Below the pieces are notes generated by a model. It worked only from the letters and a program-made list of their open reading frames with translations. It did no database searches and was not told where the DNA came from. The translations under genes and the position numbers were made by a program. Positions 37,783 through 46,467 of a DNA stretch of 64,000 nucleotides are shown in pieces (the first letter of the stretch is position 1; each line of letters opens with the position of its first letter). The stretch is from UBA724 sp964229545 (GTDB taxonomy: Bacteria; Bacteroidota; Bacteroidia; Flavobacteriales; Flavobacteriaceae), in assembly GCA_964229545.1 (NCBI GenBank), contig CAXRDP010000067.1, positions 1-64,000 on the forward strand, given 5' to 3'.

Positions 37783-39609
37783 TTATTCTTCGTATTCGGT
37801 ATAAAACACCTCCAACTTTAGTCTTAAATCTGGATTGCTATGGTTAGGGCCAGCCAATACGGTTCCTAATGGATTGCCAATCATGGAAGCGGGGACTTCC
37901 ACATCATTCAGAGTGGTGGTATTGGCAATGTTTAAAATATTTGAGGTGACAGACAATCCTAGGGATACGTTTTCAAAATCCTCAGGGTTTCTTAACAAAT
38001 TGCTCAAATGTTTGGTCAGGCGAAATTTGTAGGAGACAATATTATTAGCATCATCATATTGAGGAATCCCCCCATAATTGATTTTGATTTGATCGGAATA
38101 ATTCCCCCCACTGTCATCAATGTCAAAGTCAATGATGGGCACATGGTTTGTTGCGTCGAACAGATACAAGCGTTCGGGCTGTGCTATGTCACCCATCAAT
38201 GCTGTTTGGGTTTGATCGACATAGAGTATCAGGTTGGCCTCATTAACCAGCCAGGGGCGCGATTGCAGTTCTTCCAACAAGACTTGACCTGAAATTCCTG
38301 AAAACAAATCAATTTGAGCCATTATCCCAGGACCTCCTTTGAGGTAGATGTTTTCTTGATTGTCATTCCCGGAAACTGCACTCATCACATCTGCTGAGAA
38401 ACCGGTTTGAGCAAAAGTATTAAACCGAATCCCACTCATTGAAAGCGTCAAAGAACTCGATGCTGCCTCAACTATGTAGTCCTCTTGTACAGTTGCATCT
38501 CCCTCTTCCTTGAGCACCAATTTTTGGTAATCATATTCAACCATGAGCTGACCGGCCGAGAAATTGAGCTGCATCAATATGGGGCTAGATTCAGCGATAC
38601 TCATTACCAAACCTTGAAAATACATTTGAAAAGCCTCGTTACTATCGAGCTCCACACCACCTTCTTTGTCTAAAATTTCTTGAAACAATTCCGTGTTTTG
38701 TAATGGAATGCGTAACCTAGGGCTCAGGCGTTCATCGACTTCTTCAGACTCATCTACGTCCTCAGTCGTGGGGTCATCCTCCTTGTAGGTGACAATTTCG
38801 TTAAAATCTAAGGTTATATCTCCATCAAATAATACAGTCGGCGCATGACCCAGTTGTAAAAGGTCAAAATCAGAATAATAGGCTTGCCCCTCTTCAAAAT
38901 TGGCATTGGGGTCTAAGGTCCTCAAGTAGTAATCTGACTTGTGTATTTGAAAACGCACTTGTTCAAGGTCTCCATATACAGAATTGATTTCATAAGAATT
39001 GGCACCTGCATCTGGATGTAACGTATCCTCATCAACATCATCATTAATGCCATCACCATCTGTGTCTGGGTTTAAGGGGTTGAGATTCGGGTTACGGGAC
39101 TCTTCTGTGTCACTTAAGTTGTCTCCGTCTGAATCACTAGTAGGGTCGTTGGGATCTACGTCTAAGGCGTCTATAACGCCATCGCCGTCAGAGTCGCGCT
39201 GATTGGTTAGAAAAGGGATTTCTAGCCAAACGGCTGTTACCGTTTCTTGCTCATCGTGAGCAGGCTTATCAACCGTGTCTGACTGTGTTCCGTTGGCCTC
39301 AGTATCGGCATTGACAGTCCCAAAAATGTTGACGTAATTTAGAGGCAGGCTCACTTGTGTGGTAAAAGTTGCAGACAATTTTCCATAGACAGGGTCTTCA
39401 ATATGCCCCAATTGGAATTGGTTCAAATTGTCTGTACGAACCACACCCACTTGGTGATGAGAAACCGCTACACCAAAGCTTTCACTTTCAAACAAAAAAG
39501 AACTCCCAGGAAGGATTTGTGGGTCAATATCATTGAATTCTTTGGTGCAAGACAGCAGTGCAGTCATTACCCCCAATGTCATCACGGTGGTTTTGTGTCT
39601 GAAAGTCAT
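37783..39609 (-). CDS. DUF4270 lipoprotein with an inserted calcium-binding repeat block
   Basis: 608 residues. Lipoprotein signal ends at TALLSC (Cys near 21). DUF4270 hallmarks follow: LNQFQLGHIEDPVYGKLSA, AVWLEIPFL. Between residues about 135 and 205 there is a run of Asp-rich repeats (DSDGDGVIDALDVDPND, DSDGDNLSDTEE, DTDGDGINDDVDED) like thrombospondin type-3 calcium-binding repeats. The rest is predicted beta-rich. The protein should be on the cell surface or in the outer membrane; function unknown. The glycogen-synthase-like gene just upstream on the same strand, with 6 bases between them, is a conserved partner in flavobacteria as I recall. Confidence 0.85.
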   Translation of the reverse strand: MTFRHKTTVMTLGVMTALLSCTKEFNDIDPQILPGSSFLFESESFGVAVSHHQVGVVRTDNLNQFQLGHIEDPVYGKLSATFTTQVSLPLNYVNIFGTVNADTEANGTQSDTVDKPAHDEQETVTAVWLEIPFLTNQRDSDGDGVIDALDVDPNDPTSDSDGDNLSDTEESRNPNLNPLNPDTDGDGINDDVDEDTLHPDAGANSYEINSVYGDLEQVRFQIHKSDYYLRTLDPNANFEEGQAYYSDFDLLQLGHAPTVLFDGDITLDFNEIVTYKEDDPTTEDVDESEEVDERLSPRLRIPLQNTELFQEILDKEGGVELDSNEAFQMYFQGLVMSIAESSPILMQLNFSAGQLMVEYDYQKLVLKEEGDATVQEDYIVEAASSSLTLSMSGIRFNTFAQTGFSADVMSAVSGNDNQENIYLKGGPGIMAQIDLFSGISGQVLLEELQSRPWLVNEANLILYVDQTQTALMGDIAQPERLYLFDATNHVPIIDFDIDDSGGNYSDQIKINYGGIPQYDDANNIVSYKFRLTKHLSNLLRNPEDFENVSLGLSVTSNILNIANTTTLNDVEVPASMIGNPLGTVLAGPNHSNPDLRLKLEVFYTEYEE

Positions 39610-39615
39610 CTTAGA

Positions 39616-40425
39616 TTAGCTTAAGATTTGGTTCATGTAAAACGACTCATAATTGTCCTCAAAATCACGTTCTTGCACAAAACTCATGGTAGGCTTACCG
39701 GATTCGAGAATGGTCTTTTTCAGTTTGGGGTCAATTTCGTTGTCTGCAATAATGATTCCATCTGAATATTCGACAGCGCTTTGAGCCAATGCCGTATAAT
39801 CCGGGTTGGATAAGCCGTTTAGTGCTACAGCATCTATGCCGTCAAAGGCAATCTTAGAAGCCAAATCTTTAGACAGGCTCTGTTCAAACGGAGTATCAAA
39901 AAATGAAGTCACAATTTTGGTGTTGGCCAACAACGGATCGTCGGCATAGTATTTTTTGCAATATAAGGGCATCAACAACGAAATCCATCCTTGAACGTGT
40001 ATGATATCGGGCGCCCAATTCAATTTTTTTACCGTCTCAATGACACCTTTTGCGAAGAAAATAGCACGTTCGTCATTGTCGGCATAAAGGTTGCCATCCT
40101 CGTCTTCTGCCAAACGTCTTCCTTTAAAATAGTCTTCGTTATCGATAAAATAAACTTGCATGCGTTCCTTTGGTATAGAAGCAACCTTGATAATCAAAGG
40201 CATATCAATATCATTGATAACCAAGTTCATTCCTGAAAGACGTATGACCTCGTGAAGCTGATGACGACGCTCGTTAATTAGTCCGTATTTAGGTATAAAA
40301 ATCCGTGTTTGCCCACCTCGGTCGTTGACCATCTTTGGAGCCTCGAATGACATATTGGACAACTTGGACTCAGGAAGATAGGGCACTACCTCAGACGAAA
40401 CATACAAAACTCTTTTCCCTGTCAT
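39616..40425 (-). CDS. Short glycogen/starch synthase-like protein (GT5 N-terminal domain only)
   Basis: 269 residues that match only the N-terminal Rossmann domain of GT5 glycogen synthase: VLYVSSEVVPYLPESKLSNM, RGGQTRIFIPKYG, APDIIHVQGWISLLMPLY. The usual KxGGL ADP-glucose loop at the N-terminus is replaced by PESKLSN, and the entire C-terminal domain (about 200 residues, with the second half of the active site) is missing. No frameshifted remnant follows. It is therefore unlikely to synthesise glycogen. Bacteroidota frequently carry this half-length form, so it is probably a stable family, not decay. Upstream of and likely cotranscribed with DUF4270. Confidence 0.82.
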   Translation of the reverse strand: MTGKRVLYVSSEVVPYLPESKLSNMSFEAPKMVNDRGGQTRIFIPKYGLINERRHQLHEVIRLSGMNLVINDIDMPLIIKVASIPKERMQVYFIDNEDYFKGRRLAEDEDGNLYADNDERAIFFAKGVIETVKKLNWAPDIIHVQGWISLLMPLYCKKYYADDPLLANTKIVTSFFDTPFEQSLSKDLASKIAFDGIDAVALNGLSNPDYTALAQSAVEYSDGIIIADNEIDPKLKKTILESGKPTMSFVQERDFEDNYESFYMNQILS

Positions 40426-40459
40426 AAAATGCCCTTTATCTAATTTGTAGTTGGGAAAG

Positions 40460-40467
40460 CAAAATTA
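40460..40467 (-). promoter_or_regulatory. TANNTTTG promoter element of the GT5-like/DUF4270 pair
   Basis: TAATTTTG on the minus strand, 34 bases before the ATG at 40425. Confidence 0.6.
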
Positions 40468-40528
40468 CTAAATTTAAACCGATTTATTACGAATTCCCGA
40501 CTTTTGGGGCTGTTAAACTTTTGCAAAA

Positions 40529-41368
40529 ATGCCTGTAATTCAATGCCTTCCTAAACTTGAGGAATTTAAAAAATCTCATAGATCCCTTAAGCCACAGGGG
40601 TTGGTGCCCACTATGGGGGCGCTACACCCAGGTCACTTGTCTTTGATTGAAAAAGCGGCAAAAGAAAACGCCTTCACCTGGGTCAGTATTTTTGTAAATC
40701 CCACCCAATTCAACGACCCCAAAGACCTCCACAAATACCCAAAAACTTTGACTTCTGATTTAGAAGCCATACAAAAAATAGCTCCTGAAGCTTGTGTTTT
40801 TGTGCCCACGGTTGAGATGATGTATCCCGATGGGCTTCAGGTGCATTCCTATGATTTTTTGGACTTGGATATCAGTATGGAAGGCCTCCACAGACCCGGT
40901 CATTTTCAGGGAGTAGCTACCGTAGTCCAGCGTTTGTTTGAACTCCTAACCCCAGATATCGCTTATTTTGGAGAAAAAGATTTTCAACAACTCAAAATCG
41001 TAGAGTTGATAGGAGCAAAAATGCAAGTTGAGATTCAATCATGCCCCATAGTAAGAGAGGACAGCGGCTTGGCCATGAGTTCTAGAAACCAAAGACTTAC
41101 TGCCACTCAAAAAGAACAAGCAGCTGTGCTTTACGACATTCTAAAACAAGTCAAAGCAGCCTTTGGAAAAGTTTCCATAAAAAAACTTCAACAGATTGCT
41201 GAACAATCCTTGGTGCCATTTCCTGATTTTACATTGGAGTATTTCGAAATTGCAAACAACCAAACCCTGAAAAAAGTGCAACACTACAGCCCAACAGTAT
41301 CAAGTAGAGCTTTTATTTCGGTTTGGGTAGATGATGTGCGGCTTATCGATAATATGTTGCTCAATTGA
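40529..41368 (+). CDS. panC: Pantothenate synthetase (pantoate-beta-alanine ligase)
   Basis: 279 residues. The ATP-binding HIGH-like motif is in [14 protein letters not shown], with [17 protein letters not shown] and the MSSRN motif near residue 187. It ligates pantoate and beta-alanine with ATP. Beta-alanine comes from PanD encoded immediately downstream. Normal length. Confidence 0.97.
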   Translation: MPVIQCLPKLEEFKKSHRSLKPQGLVPTMGALHPGHLSLIEKAAKENAFTWVSIFVNPTQFNDPKDLHKYPKTLTSDLEAIQKIAPEACVFVPTVEMMYPDGLQVHSYDFLDLDISMEGLHRPGHFQGVATVVQRLFELLTPDIAYFGEKDFQQLKIVELIGAKMQVEIQSCPIVREDSGLAMSSRNQRLTATQKEQAAVLYDILKQVKAAFGKVSIKKLQQIAEQSLVPFPDFTLEYFEIANNQTLKKVQHYSPTVSSRAFISVWVDDVRLIDNMLLN

Positions 41369-41369
41369 G

Positions 41370-41377
41370 TATATTTG
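41370..41377 (+). promoter_or_regulatory. TANNTTTG element four bases before the panD start
   Basis: TATATTTG-TTGC-ATG, overlapping the tail of panC, so panD likely has a separate promoter in addition to read-through from panC. Confidence 0.6.
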
Positions 41378-41381
41378 TTGC

Positions 41382-41732
41382 ATGCTTATCGAAGTCCTAA
41401 AGTCTAAAATCCATCGCGTAACTGTTACGGGCGCTGAACTTCATTATGTGGGGAGTATCACCATCGATGCCGCTTTGATGGAAGCTGCCCAATTGGTTGC
41501 CGGAGAGAAGGTTCAAGTAGTCAACGTTAACAATGGAGAACGTTTGGAAACCTACGTTATAAAAGGTGAAAAAAACAGCGGTGAGATAACCCTCAACGGG
41601 CCCGCTGCACGAAAAGTTCAAAAAGGTGATGTGATCATTATCATCAGCTATGCGCACATGAGTCCGCAAGAAGCACAATCCTTTAAACCCACCGTTCTTT
41701 TCCCAGAAACCGAGACCAATACACTTCGTTAA
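41382..41732 (+). CDS. panD: Aspartate 1-decarboxylase
   Basis: 116 residues from [20 protein letters not shown]. The self-cleavage site is the Gly-Ser bond in HYVGSITID near residue 24, which creates the pyruvoyl cofactor on the new Ser. [10 protein letters not shown] and [12 protein letters not shown] are also conserved. It makes beta-alanine from aspartate for pantothenate. The reading frame is open further upstream in panC, but homology and the promoter fix the start here. Confidence 0.96.
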   Translation: MLIEVLKSKIHRVTVTGAELHYVGSITIDAALMEAAQLVAGEKVQVVNVNNGERLETYVIKGEKNSGEITLNGPAARKVQKGDVIIIISYAHMSPQEAQSFKPTVLFPETETNTLR

Positions 41733-41734
41733 TT

Positions 41735-42697
41735 TTGCCTAAGTTTCTATCTAAACTGCTGAAAACTGCCATTCCTCTTGGTATAGGTCTGTTTTTTGTC
41801 TACTACTCCTATGCCAATACCACTTCAGAACAGCGTACTCTAATTTGGAAATACATTCGGCAAGCAGATCTCTACTTCGTGGGGCTATCCGTTTTGTTCG
41901 GCATTTTGAGTCACTTGTCTCGTGCCTATCGTTGGGGTTTTTTACTAGAGCCTCTCGGATATCGACCTCGATTTTTGAATTTGGTACTAACAGTCCTCAT
42001 TACCTACGTCTCCAATTTGGGCATTCCTCGATCGGGTGAGGTATTGCGATCTACTGCCTTAAGAGCCTATGAAAAAATTCCTTTTGAAAAAAGCTTTGGA
42101 ACAGTCGTCATGGAACGCCTAGTCGATTTGTTGCTTCTGTTGATATGTATTGGGGTTGGCGTTTTGCTTGAAAGAGACATGGTACTTTCTTTTTTTGAGG
42201 GAACTGCCAACAATAATAGTAAAATATGGTTTACAGCTATGCTACTGTCATTTGGGGTGTTGTTTTTTTATTGGGCCCGCCAAACCCAACACCCATTAGG
42301 TCAAAAAATCCGAAATTTTAGCCAAGGACTTCTCAGTGGTATAACCTCCATTCGAAACATGCCCAATGCGGTGTGGTTTTGGATACATACCTTTTTTATA
42401 TGGGCTATGTATTTGCTCATGTTTTGGGTGATCCAATTTGCGCTGCCCGGGGCAGCATATCTAAACCTTTCTGCTCTTTTCCCTGCTTTTATTGCAGGTG
42501 GTTTGGCCATGTCGGCTACCAATGGCGGTGTCGGATTGTACCCAATTGCAGTTGCGGCAGTATTGTCCCAATATGGGCTACCCTATGAATTGGCCCTAGC
42601 CTATGGCTGGATTATGTGGACAGCACAAACCGTGATGGTGGTGTTTTTTGGCGGGATTTCCTTTTTCCTGTTGCCTGTTGTGAACAGAAATAAATAA
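41735..42697 (+). CDS. YbhN/UPF0104-type integral membrane protein (LPG synthase TM domain family)
   Basis: 320 residues with about eight membrane helices. Family features: LSHLSRAYRWGFLLEPLGY in the loop after helix two, YVSNLGIPRSGEVLRS and later AMSATNGGVGLYPIAV. Related to the flippase half of lysylphosphatidylglycerol synthase, but without the synthase domain; the substrate is unknown. The start is a TTG codon two bases after the panD stop (PKFLSKLLKT); the next ATG is far downstream and would remove conserved helices. Lies inside panC-panD-radA. Confidence 0.82.
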   Translation: MPKFLSKLLKTAIPLGIGLFFVYYSYANTTSEQRTLIWKYIRQADLYFVGLSVLFGILSHLSRAYRWGFLLEPLGYRPRFLNLVLTVLITYVSNLGIPRSGEVLRSTALRAYEKIPFEKSFGTVVMERLVDLLLLLICIGVGVLLERDMVLSFFEGTANNNSKIWFTAMLLSFGVLFFYWARQTQHPLGQKIRNFSQGLLSGITSIRNMPNAVWFWIHTFFIWAMYLLMFWVIQFALPGAAYLNLSALFPAFIAGGLAMSATNGGVGLYPIAVAAVLSQYGLPYELALAYGWIMWTAQTVMVVFFGGISFFLLPVVNRNK

Positions 42698-42713
42698 GTA
42701 TCTTCGAGGCACT

Positions 42714-44060
42714 ATGGCGCAAGTGAAAACAGCCTTTTTCTGTAAAAATTGTGGTACCCAATATGCCAAATGGCAAGGCCAGTGTCATGCCTGTAAAGAG
42801 TGGAATACCATAGTCGAAGAAGTCCTTCACAAACCCAAAGTCGAAGTGTGGCAAAATGTTTCCAATGGGCAATCCAATACGCCTGTTTTGGTTCAAGATG
42901 TCTCGTCGGATCAACAAAAACGTGCCAAGACCAATGACCCTGAGCTCGATCGAGTATTGGGGGGCGGTGTTGTACCGGGTGCTTTGGTGCTTTTGGCCGG
43001 CGAACCAGGTATTGGAAAATCTACACTATTACTACAACTGGGGCTTCAAGTGCCTTACAAAGTACTGTATGTGTCAGGGGAAGAAAGTTTGGCTCAGATC
43101 AAATTGCGCAGCAACCGGATGAATGGATCTACTGAAAATTGCTTTCTGCTTAACGAAACCCATGTGGAGCGCATCCTAACCCAAGCCCAACAACTCCAGC
43201 CTGATTTGATGATCGTCGATTCGGTGCAGACCCTACATACCGACCTGATAGACAGTGGTGCGGGGAGTGTATCTCAAATTCGAGAATGTACATCCGCTTT
43301 ACAACGCTTTGCCAAACAAACCCATATTCCTGTGGTCTTGGTAGGACACATTACCAAAGACGGCATGATTGCCGGGCCCAAGATTTTGGAACATATGGTC
43401 GATGTGGTCTTACAGTTTGAAGGAGATCGCAATCATATGTACCGTATCTTACGAACTCCCAAAAATCGATTTGGCGCTACCGCAGAAATTGGTATTTATG
43501 AAATGCTATCTAGTGGTCTCAGACCCGTGGTCAACCCCAGCGAATTGCTTATTTCCAACAAAAGTCAAGGACTGAGCGGGCATGCCATTGCTGCTACTTT
43601 GGAAGGCATGCGTCCGATGCTCATCGAATGTCAAGCTTTGGTCAGTTCGGCAGTGTATGGAACTCCCCAACGAAGTTGTACTGGATACAACGCCAAGCGA
43701 CTTAATATGCTGCTAGCGGTATTGGAAAAACGCGCCGGCTTTACATTGGGTGCCAAAGATGTCTTTCTCAATCTTGCCGGAGGTATCCGAATTGAAGACC
43801 CTGCGCTAGATCTTGCAGTCGTTTCCGCTGTGCTTTCTAGCAGTTTAGACGTCGCCATCCCCGAAGGCTATGCGTTTGCTGCTGAAATCGGGCTCTCGGG
43901 AGAGCTTCGCAATGTGGCGCGCATGGAGCAGCGGATTCAAGAGGCCGAAAAACTTGGCTTTCACACCTTGGTCGTAGCCCAAAAGACCAAAACCACAAGT
44001 AGCAAAATCAAAGTCGTTCCGCTCGACAATATCCGCAGTCTGGTCGATTTGTTGTTTTAG
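42714..44060 (+). CDS. radA: DNA repair protein RadA
   Basis: 448 residues. An N-terminal C4 zinc finger (CKNCG...CHAC), then a RecA-like ATPase with Walker A GEPGIGKST, the RadA-specific KNRFG motif near residue 253, and a Lon-protease-like C-terminal domain (AAEIGLSGELRNV). RadA promotes branch migration in recombination intermediates. Its stop overlaps that of the aldo/keto reductase by four bases. Confidence 0.97.
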   Translation: MAQVKTAFFCKNCGTQYAKWQGQCHACKEWNTIVEEVLHKPKVEVWQNVSNGQSNTPVLVQDVSSDQQKRAKTNDPELDRVLGGGVVPGALVLLAGEPGIGKSTLLLQLGLQVPYKVLYVSGEESLAQIKLRSNRMNGSTENCFLLNETHVERILTQAQQLQPDLMIVDSVQTLHTDLIDSGAGSVSQIRECTSALQRFAKQTHIPVVLVGHITKDGMIAGPKILEHMVDVVLQFEGDRNHMYRILRTPKNRFGATAEIGIYEMLSSGLRPVVNPSELLISNKSQGLSGHAIAATLEGMRPMLIECQALVSSAVYGTPQRSCTGYNAKRLNMLLAVLEKRAGFTLGAKDVFLNLAGGIRIEDPALDLAVVSAVLSSSLDVAIPEGYAFAAEIGLSGELRNVARMEQRIQEAEKLGFHTLVVAQKTKTTSSKIKVVPLDNIRSLVDLLF

Positions 44061-45091
44061 GGCGCAGGGTTGGGAATCTCTGCATGCACCCCATTGATGG
44101 CTGCTATGACGTCCTCGCTCAGTTCTAAATGGACGGAATCTATGTTTTCTTTAAGCTGACACATTTGTGTAGCCCCAATGATGTTGGAAGTCACAAAGGG
44201 TTGTTGGGTCACATAGGCCAAAGACATCTGTGTTAATGAAATTGCGGCATCTTCAGCAATTTTTGCATAGCGGTCTGTGGCATCTTTGCACTGCTGACTG
44301 CTGTAGCGCGCCATGCGTGGAAACAAATCCAAGCGGCTATTCTTAGGAACAGCACCTCCTCTGTATTTGCCGCTCAATACGCCAAAAGCCAATGGCGAAT
44401 AGGCCAACAGACCCACACCTTCACGTATGGAAACCTCCGCATTGCCAATCTCAAACAACCGGTTGAGTAGTGAGTACGGGTTTTGAATGGTCACCATACG
44501 GGGCAAACCCGTTTGTGCCAAGGCCATATAGCGCATCACCGCCCACGGGTTTTCATTCGACAAACCGATTTGGCGAATTTTTCCGGACTTGATTAAGGAG
44601 TCCAATGTTTCCAAAATGGAAGTAAAATTTTCAACCCACAAGTCGTCAGGGTTGTGCGCATAGTCTCTGACGCCAAACATATTGGTTGTGCGTTCGGGCC
44701 AATGCAATTGATACAAATCAATATAGTCTGTCTGCAGTCTTTTTAGACTGCCATCCACAGCTTCTCGAATCGAGTCGGGAGAAAATCCTGTGGTACGGAT
44801 ATGAGCCGTATAAGCCCCAGGGCCTGCAATTTTGGTCGCCAATACCACCTTGTCACGATTGTTGCGTTGGGCAAACCAGTTGCCGATAATGCGTTCGGTT
44901 TCGGCATGGGTCTCCGCGGTTGCGGGTACAGGATACAATTCGGCAGTATCAAAAAAATTGACCCCCTGGCCTGTAGCATAATCCATCTGTTCAAAAGCTT
45001 CCTCTTGGGTGTTTTGCTTCCCAAAAGTCATCGTGCCTAGGCAAATCTTACTCACCTTTATGTCAGTGTGTGGAAGTTTTGTGTATTTCAT
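44057..45091 (-). CDS. Aldo/keto reductase
   Basis: 344 residues, TIM-barrel NADPH-dependent oxidoreductase. The catalytic tetrad is present: Asp and Tyr in FFDTAELYP, Lys in VVLATKIAG and His in YQLHWPERT. It is closest in length and pattern to the Tas/YghZ-like group (LGTMTFGKQNTQEEA start). Substrate unknown. Four bases downstream of exonuclease III in the same direction, probably cotranscribed. Confidence 0.9.
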   Translation of the reverse strand: MKYTKLPHTDIKVSKICLGTMTFGKQNTQEEAFEQMDYATGQGVNFFDTAELYPVPATAETHAETERIIGNWFAQRNNRDKVVLATKIAGPGAYTAHIRTTGFSPDSIREAVDGSLKRLQTDYIDLYQLHWPERTTNMFGVRDYAHNPDDLWVENFTSILETLDSLIKSGKIRQIGLSNENPWAVMRYMALAQTGLPRMVTIQNPYSLLNRLFEIGNAEVSIREGVGLLAYSPLAFGVLSGKYRGGAVPKNSRLDLFPRMARYSSQQCKDATDRYAKIAEDAAISLTQMSLAYVTQQPFVTSNIIGATQMCQLKENIDSVHLELSEDVIAAINGVHAEIPNPAP

Positions 45092-45095
45092 CTGT

Positions 45096-45860
45096 TCATA
45101 TCGCTAAAGAAACGCCCACAGGGCAATGATCGGAATGGTAGGCATTGGGCAATATAAAAGCCCTTTGGATGTTGGGGGTAAGGGGTTCGCTGGCCAAGGC
45201 ATAGTCTATGCGCCAGCCTTTGTTATTGGCACGGGCGTTGGCCCGATAGCTCCACCAACTGTAGTTATGAGGCTCCGCATTGAGATGGCGGAAAGTATCC
45301 GTAAATCCGCTTTTGATAAAAGCATCAAGCCAAGCCCGCTCTTCAGGCAAAAAACCCGAAACTTTGGCATTGCGGATGGGGTCGTGAATGTCGATGGCTT
45401 CATGACAAATATTGTAATCACCACAGATAACCAAATTGGGATGGCTAGAACGCAAATCATCCACATAAGTTCGAAAATCATCCATGTAGCGGAACTTGGT
45501 AGCCAGTCTTTCAGGATTGGTGCCCGAAGGTAAGTACAGGCTCATCACAGACACCTCATCAAAATCAACACGCAAGTTGCGGCCTTCAAAATCCATATAG
45601 TCTATGCCTGTGCCATAAACCACTTGTTTGGGTTCTCGTTTGCTTAGAATGGCAACGCCGCTATAGCCTTTTTTTTGAGCCGGATACCAATAGTGATAAT
45701 TATAGCCCAAAGCCTCAAACAAGCTTGGGTCAAACTGTTCAGGGTTGGCTTTGATTTCTTGTAGACACAGCACATCGGGATTGGCCGCGCGTAGCCAGTC
45801 CAACAAGCCTTTGTTTAGGGCTGCCCGGATGCCGTTAACGTTGTATGAGATGATATCCAT
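45096..45860 (-). CDS. xth: Exodeoxyribonuclease III
   Basis: 254 residues of the AP endonuclease/exonuclease III fold. Metal and catalytic residues: ISYNVNGIRAA, LQEIKA (Glu), VMSLYLPSG (Tyr), ICGDYNICH (Asp-Asn) and the final SDHCPVG (Asp-His). It cuts abasic sites in base excision repair and degrades 3' ends. A near-consensus promoter (TATTTTCG) lies close upstream in the divergent gap. Confidence 0.93.
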   Translation of the reverse strand: MDIISYNVNGIRAALNKGLLDWLRAANPDVLCLQEIKANPEQFDPSLFEALGYNYHYWYPAQKKGYSGVAILSKREPKQVVYGTGIDYMDFEGRNLRVDFDEVSVMSLYLPSGTNPERLATKFRYMDDFRTYVDDLRSSHPNLVICGDYNICHEAIDIHDPIRNAKVSGFLPEERAWLDAFIKSGFTDTFRHLNAEPHNYSWWSYRANARANNKGWRIDYALASEPLTPNIQRAFILPNAYHSDHCPVGVSLAI

Positions 45861-45890
45861 AAAAAGCGAAAATACATAACGAAAGTTTAA

Positions 45891-45898
45891 TATCTTTG
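45891..45898 (+). promoter_or_regulatory. TANNTTTG promoter element of the small outer-membrane protein gene
   Basis: TATCTTTG, 20 bases before the ATG at 45919. Confidence 0.6.
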
Positions 45899-45918
45899 GC
45901 TAAACCAAATTTTATGTC

Positions 45919-46467
45919 ATGAAAAAAATACTCTCATTTATTTCTGTTTTTCTCTATTGTCTGATACTCTTTTCGCAGGAAGAGCCTGTAAAGGTGGAGA
46001 TTGTCAAAGATTCTTCTTTTGAATTTGCAGATCCTTTGGGCAAGCATGAACTTCGGGTCAATATGTTGGATTTGTTGGTGTCACCTGCCCTGCATTTCTA
46101 CTATGAACGCGTGGTCGATGCATCCAATGGATATGGGGTTTCGGTCTTCGCAGACCTAGGTGATAACGAAGTGAGCTATCAAAATTTTTCAGTGAATCCT
46201 TATTACCGCTTTTATTTCTTTAATCGCAAGGATTATGGCGCGCGTGGCTTGTTTGTAGAGGCATTTAGTTCTTTGGCTTCGGTCAGCTTTTATGAGCTAG
46301 AAGACGAGTTTCAAATCTCTTTAGGGATGAGTGTGGGGCGTAAATGGGTAAACCGCAATGGGTTTACGTTTGAAGCGTTTCTGGGTATTGGGCGCTATCT
46401 GCTCAACCCTAATGAAACCCATGAAGCACATGGTCGGATTGGACTATCCTTAGGCAAGCGTTTTTAG
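45919..46467 (+). CDS. Putative small outer-membrane beta-barrel protein
   Basis: 182 residues. A Sec signal peptide (MKKILSFISVFLYCLILFS-Q) is followed by alternating polar/aromatic strands (HFYYERVV, GVSVFADLG, YYRFYFF, GLFVEAFSSL, ISLGMSVGRKW, FTFEAFLGIGRYL) and ends RIGLSLGKRF, with the terminal Phe typical of outer-membrane barrels. It probably has six to eight strands, in the manner of DUF3575 proteins. Function unknown. Its stop overlaps the glyS stop by four bases. Confidence 0.72.
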   Translation: MKKILSFISVFLYCLILFSQEEPVKVEIVKDSSFEFADPLGKHELRVNMLDLLVSPALHFYYERVVDASNGYGVSVFADLGDNEVSYQNFSVNPYYRFYFFNRKDYGARGLFVEAFSSLASVSFYELEDEFQISLGMSVGRKWVNRNGFTFEAFLGIGRYLLNPNETHEAHGRIGLSLGKRF

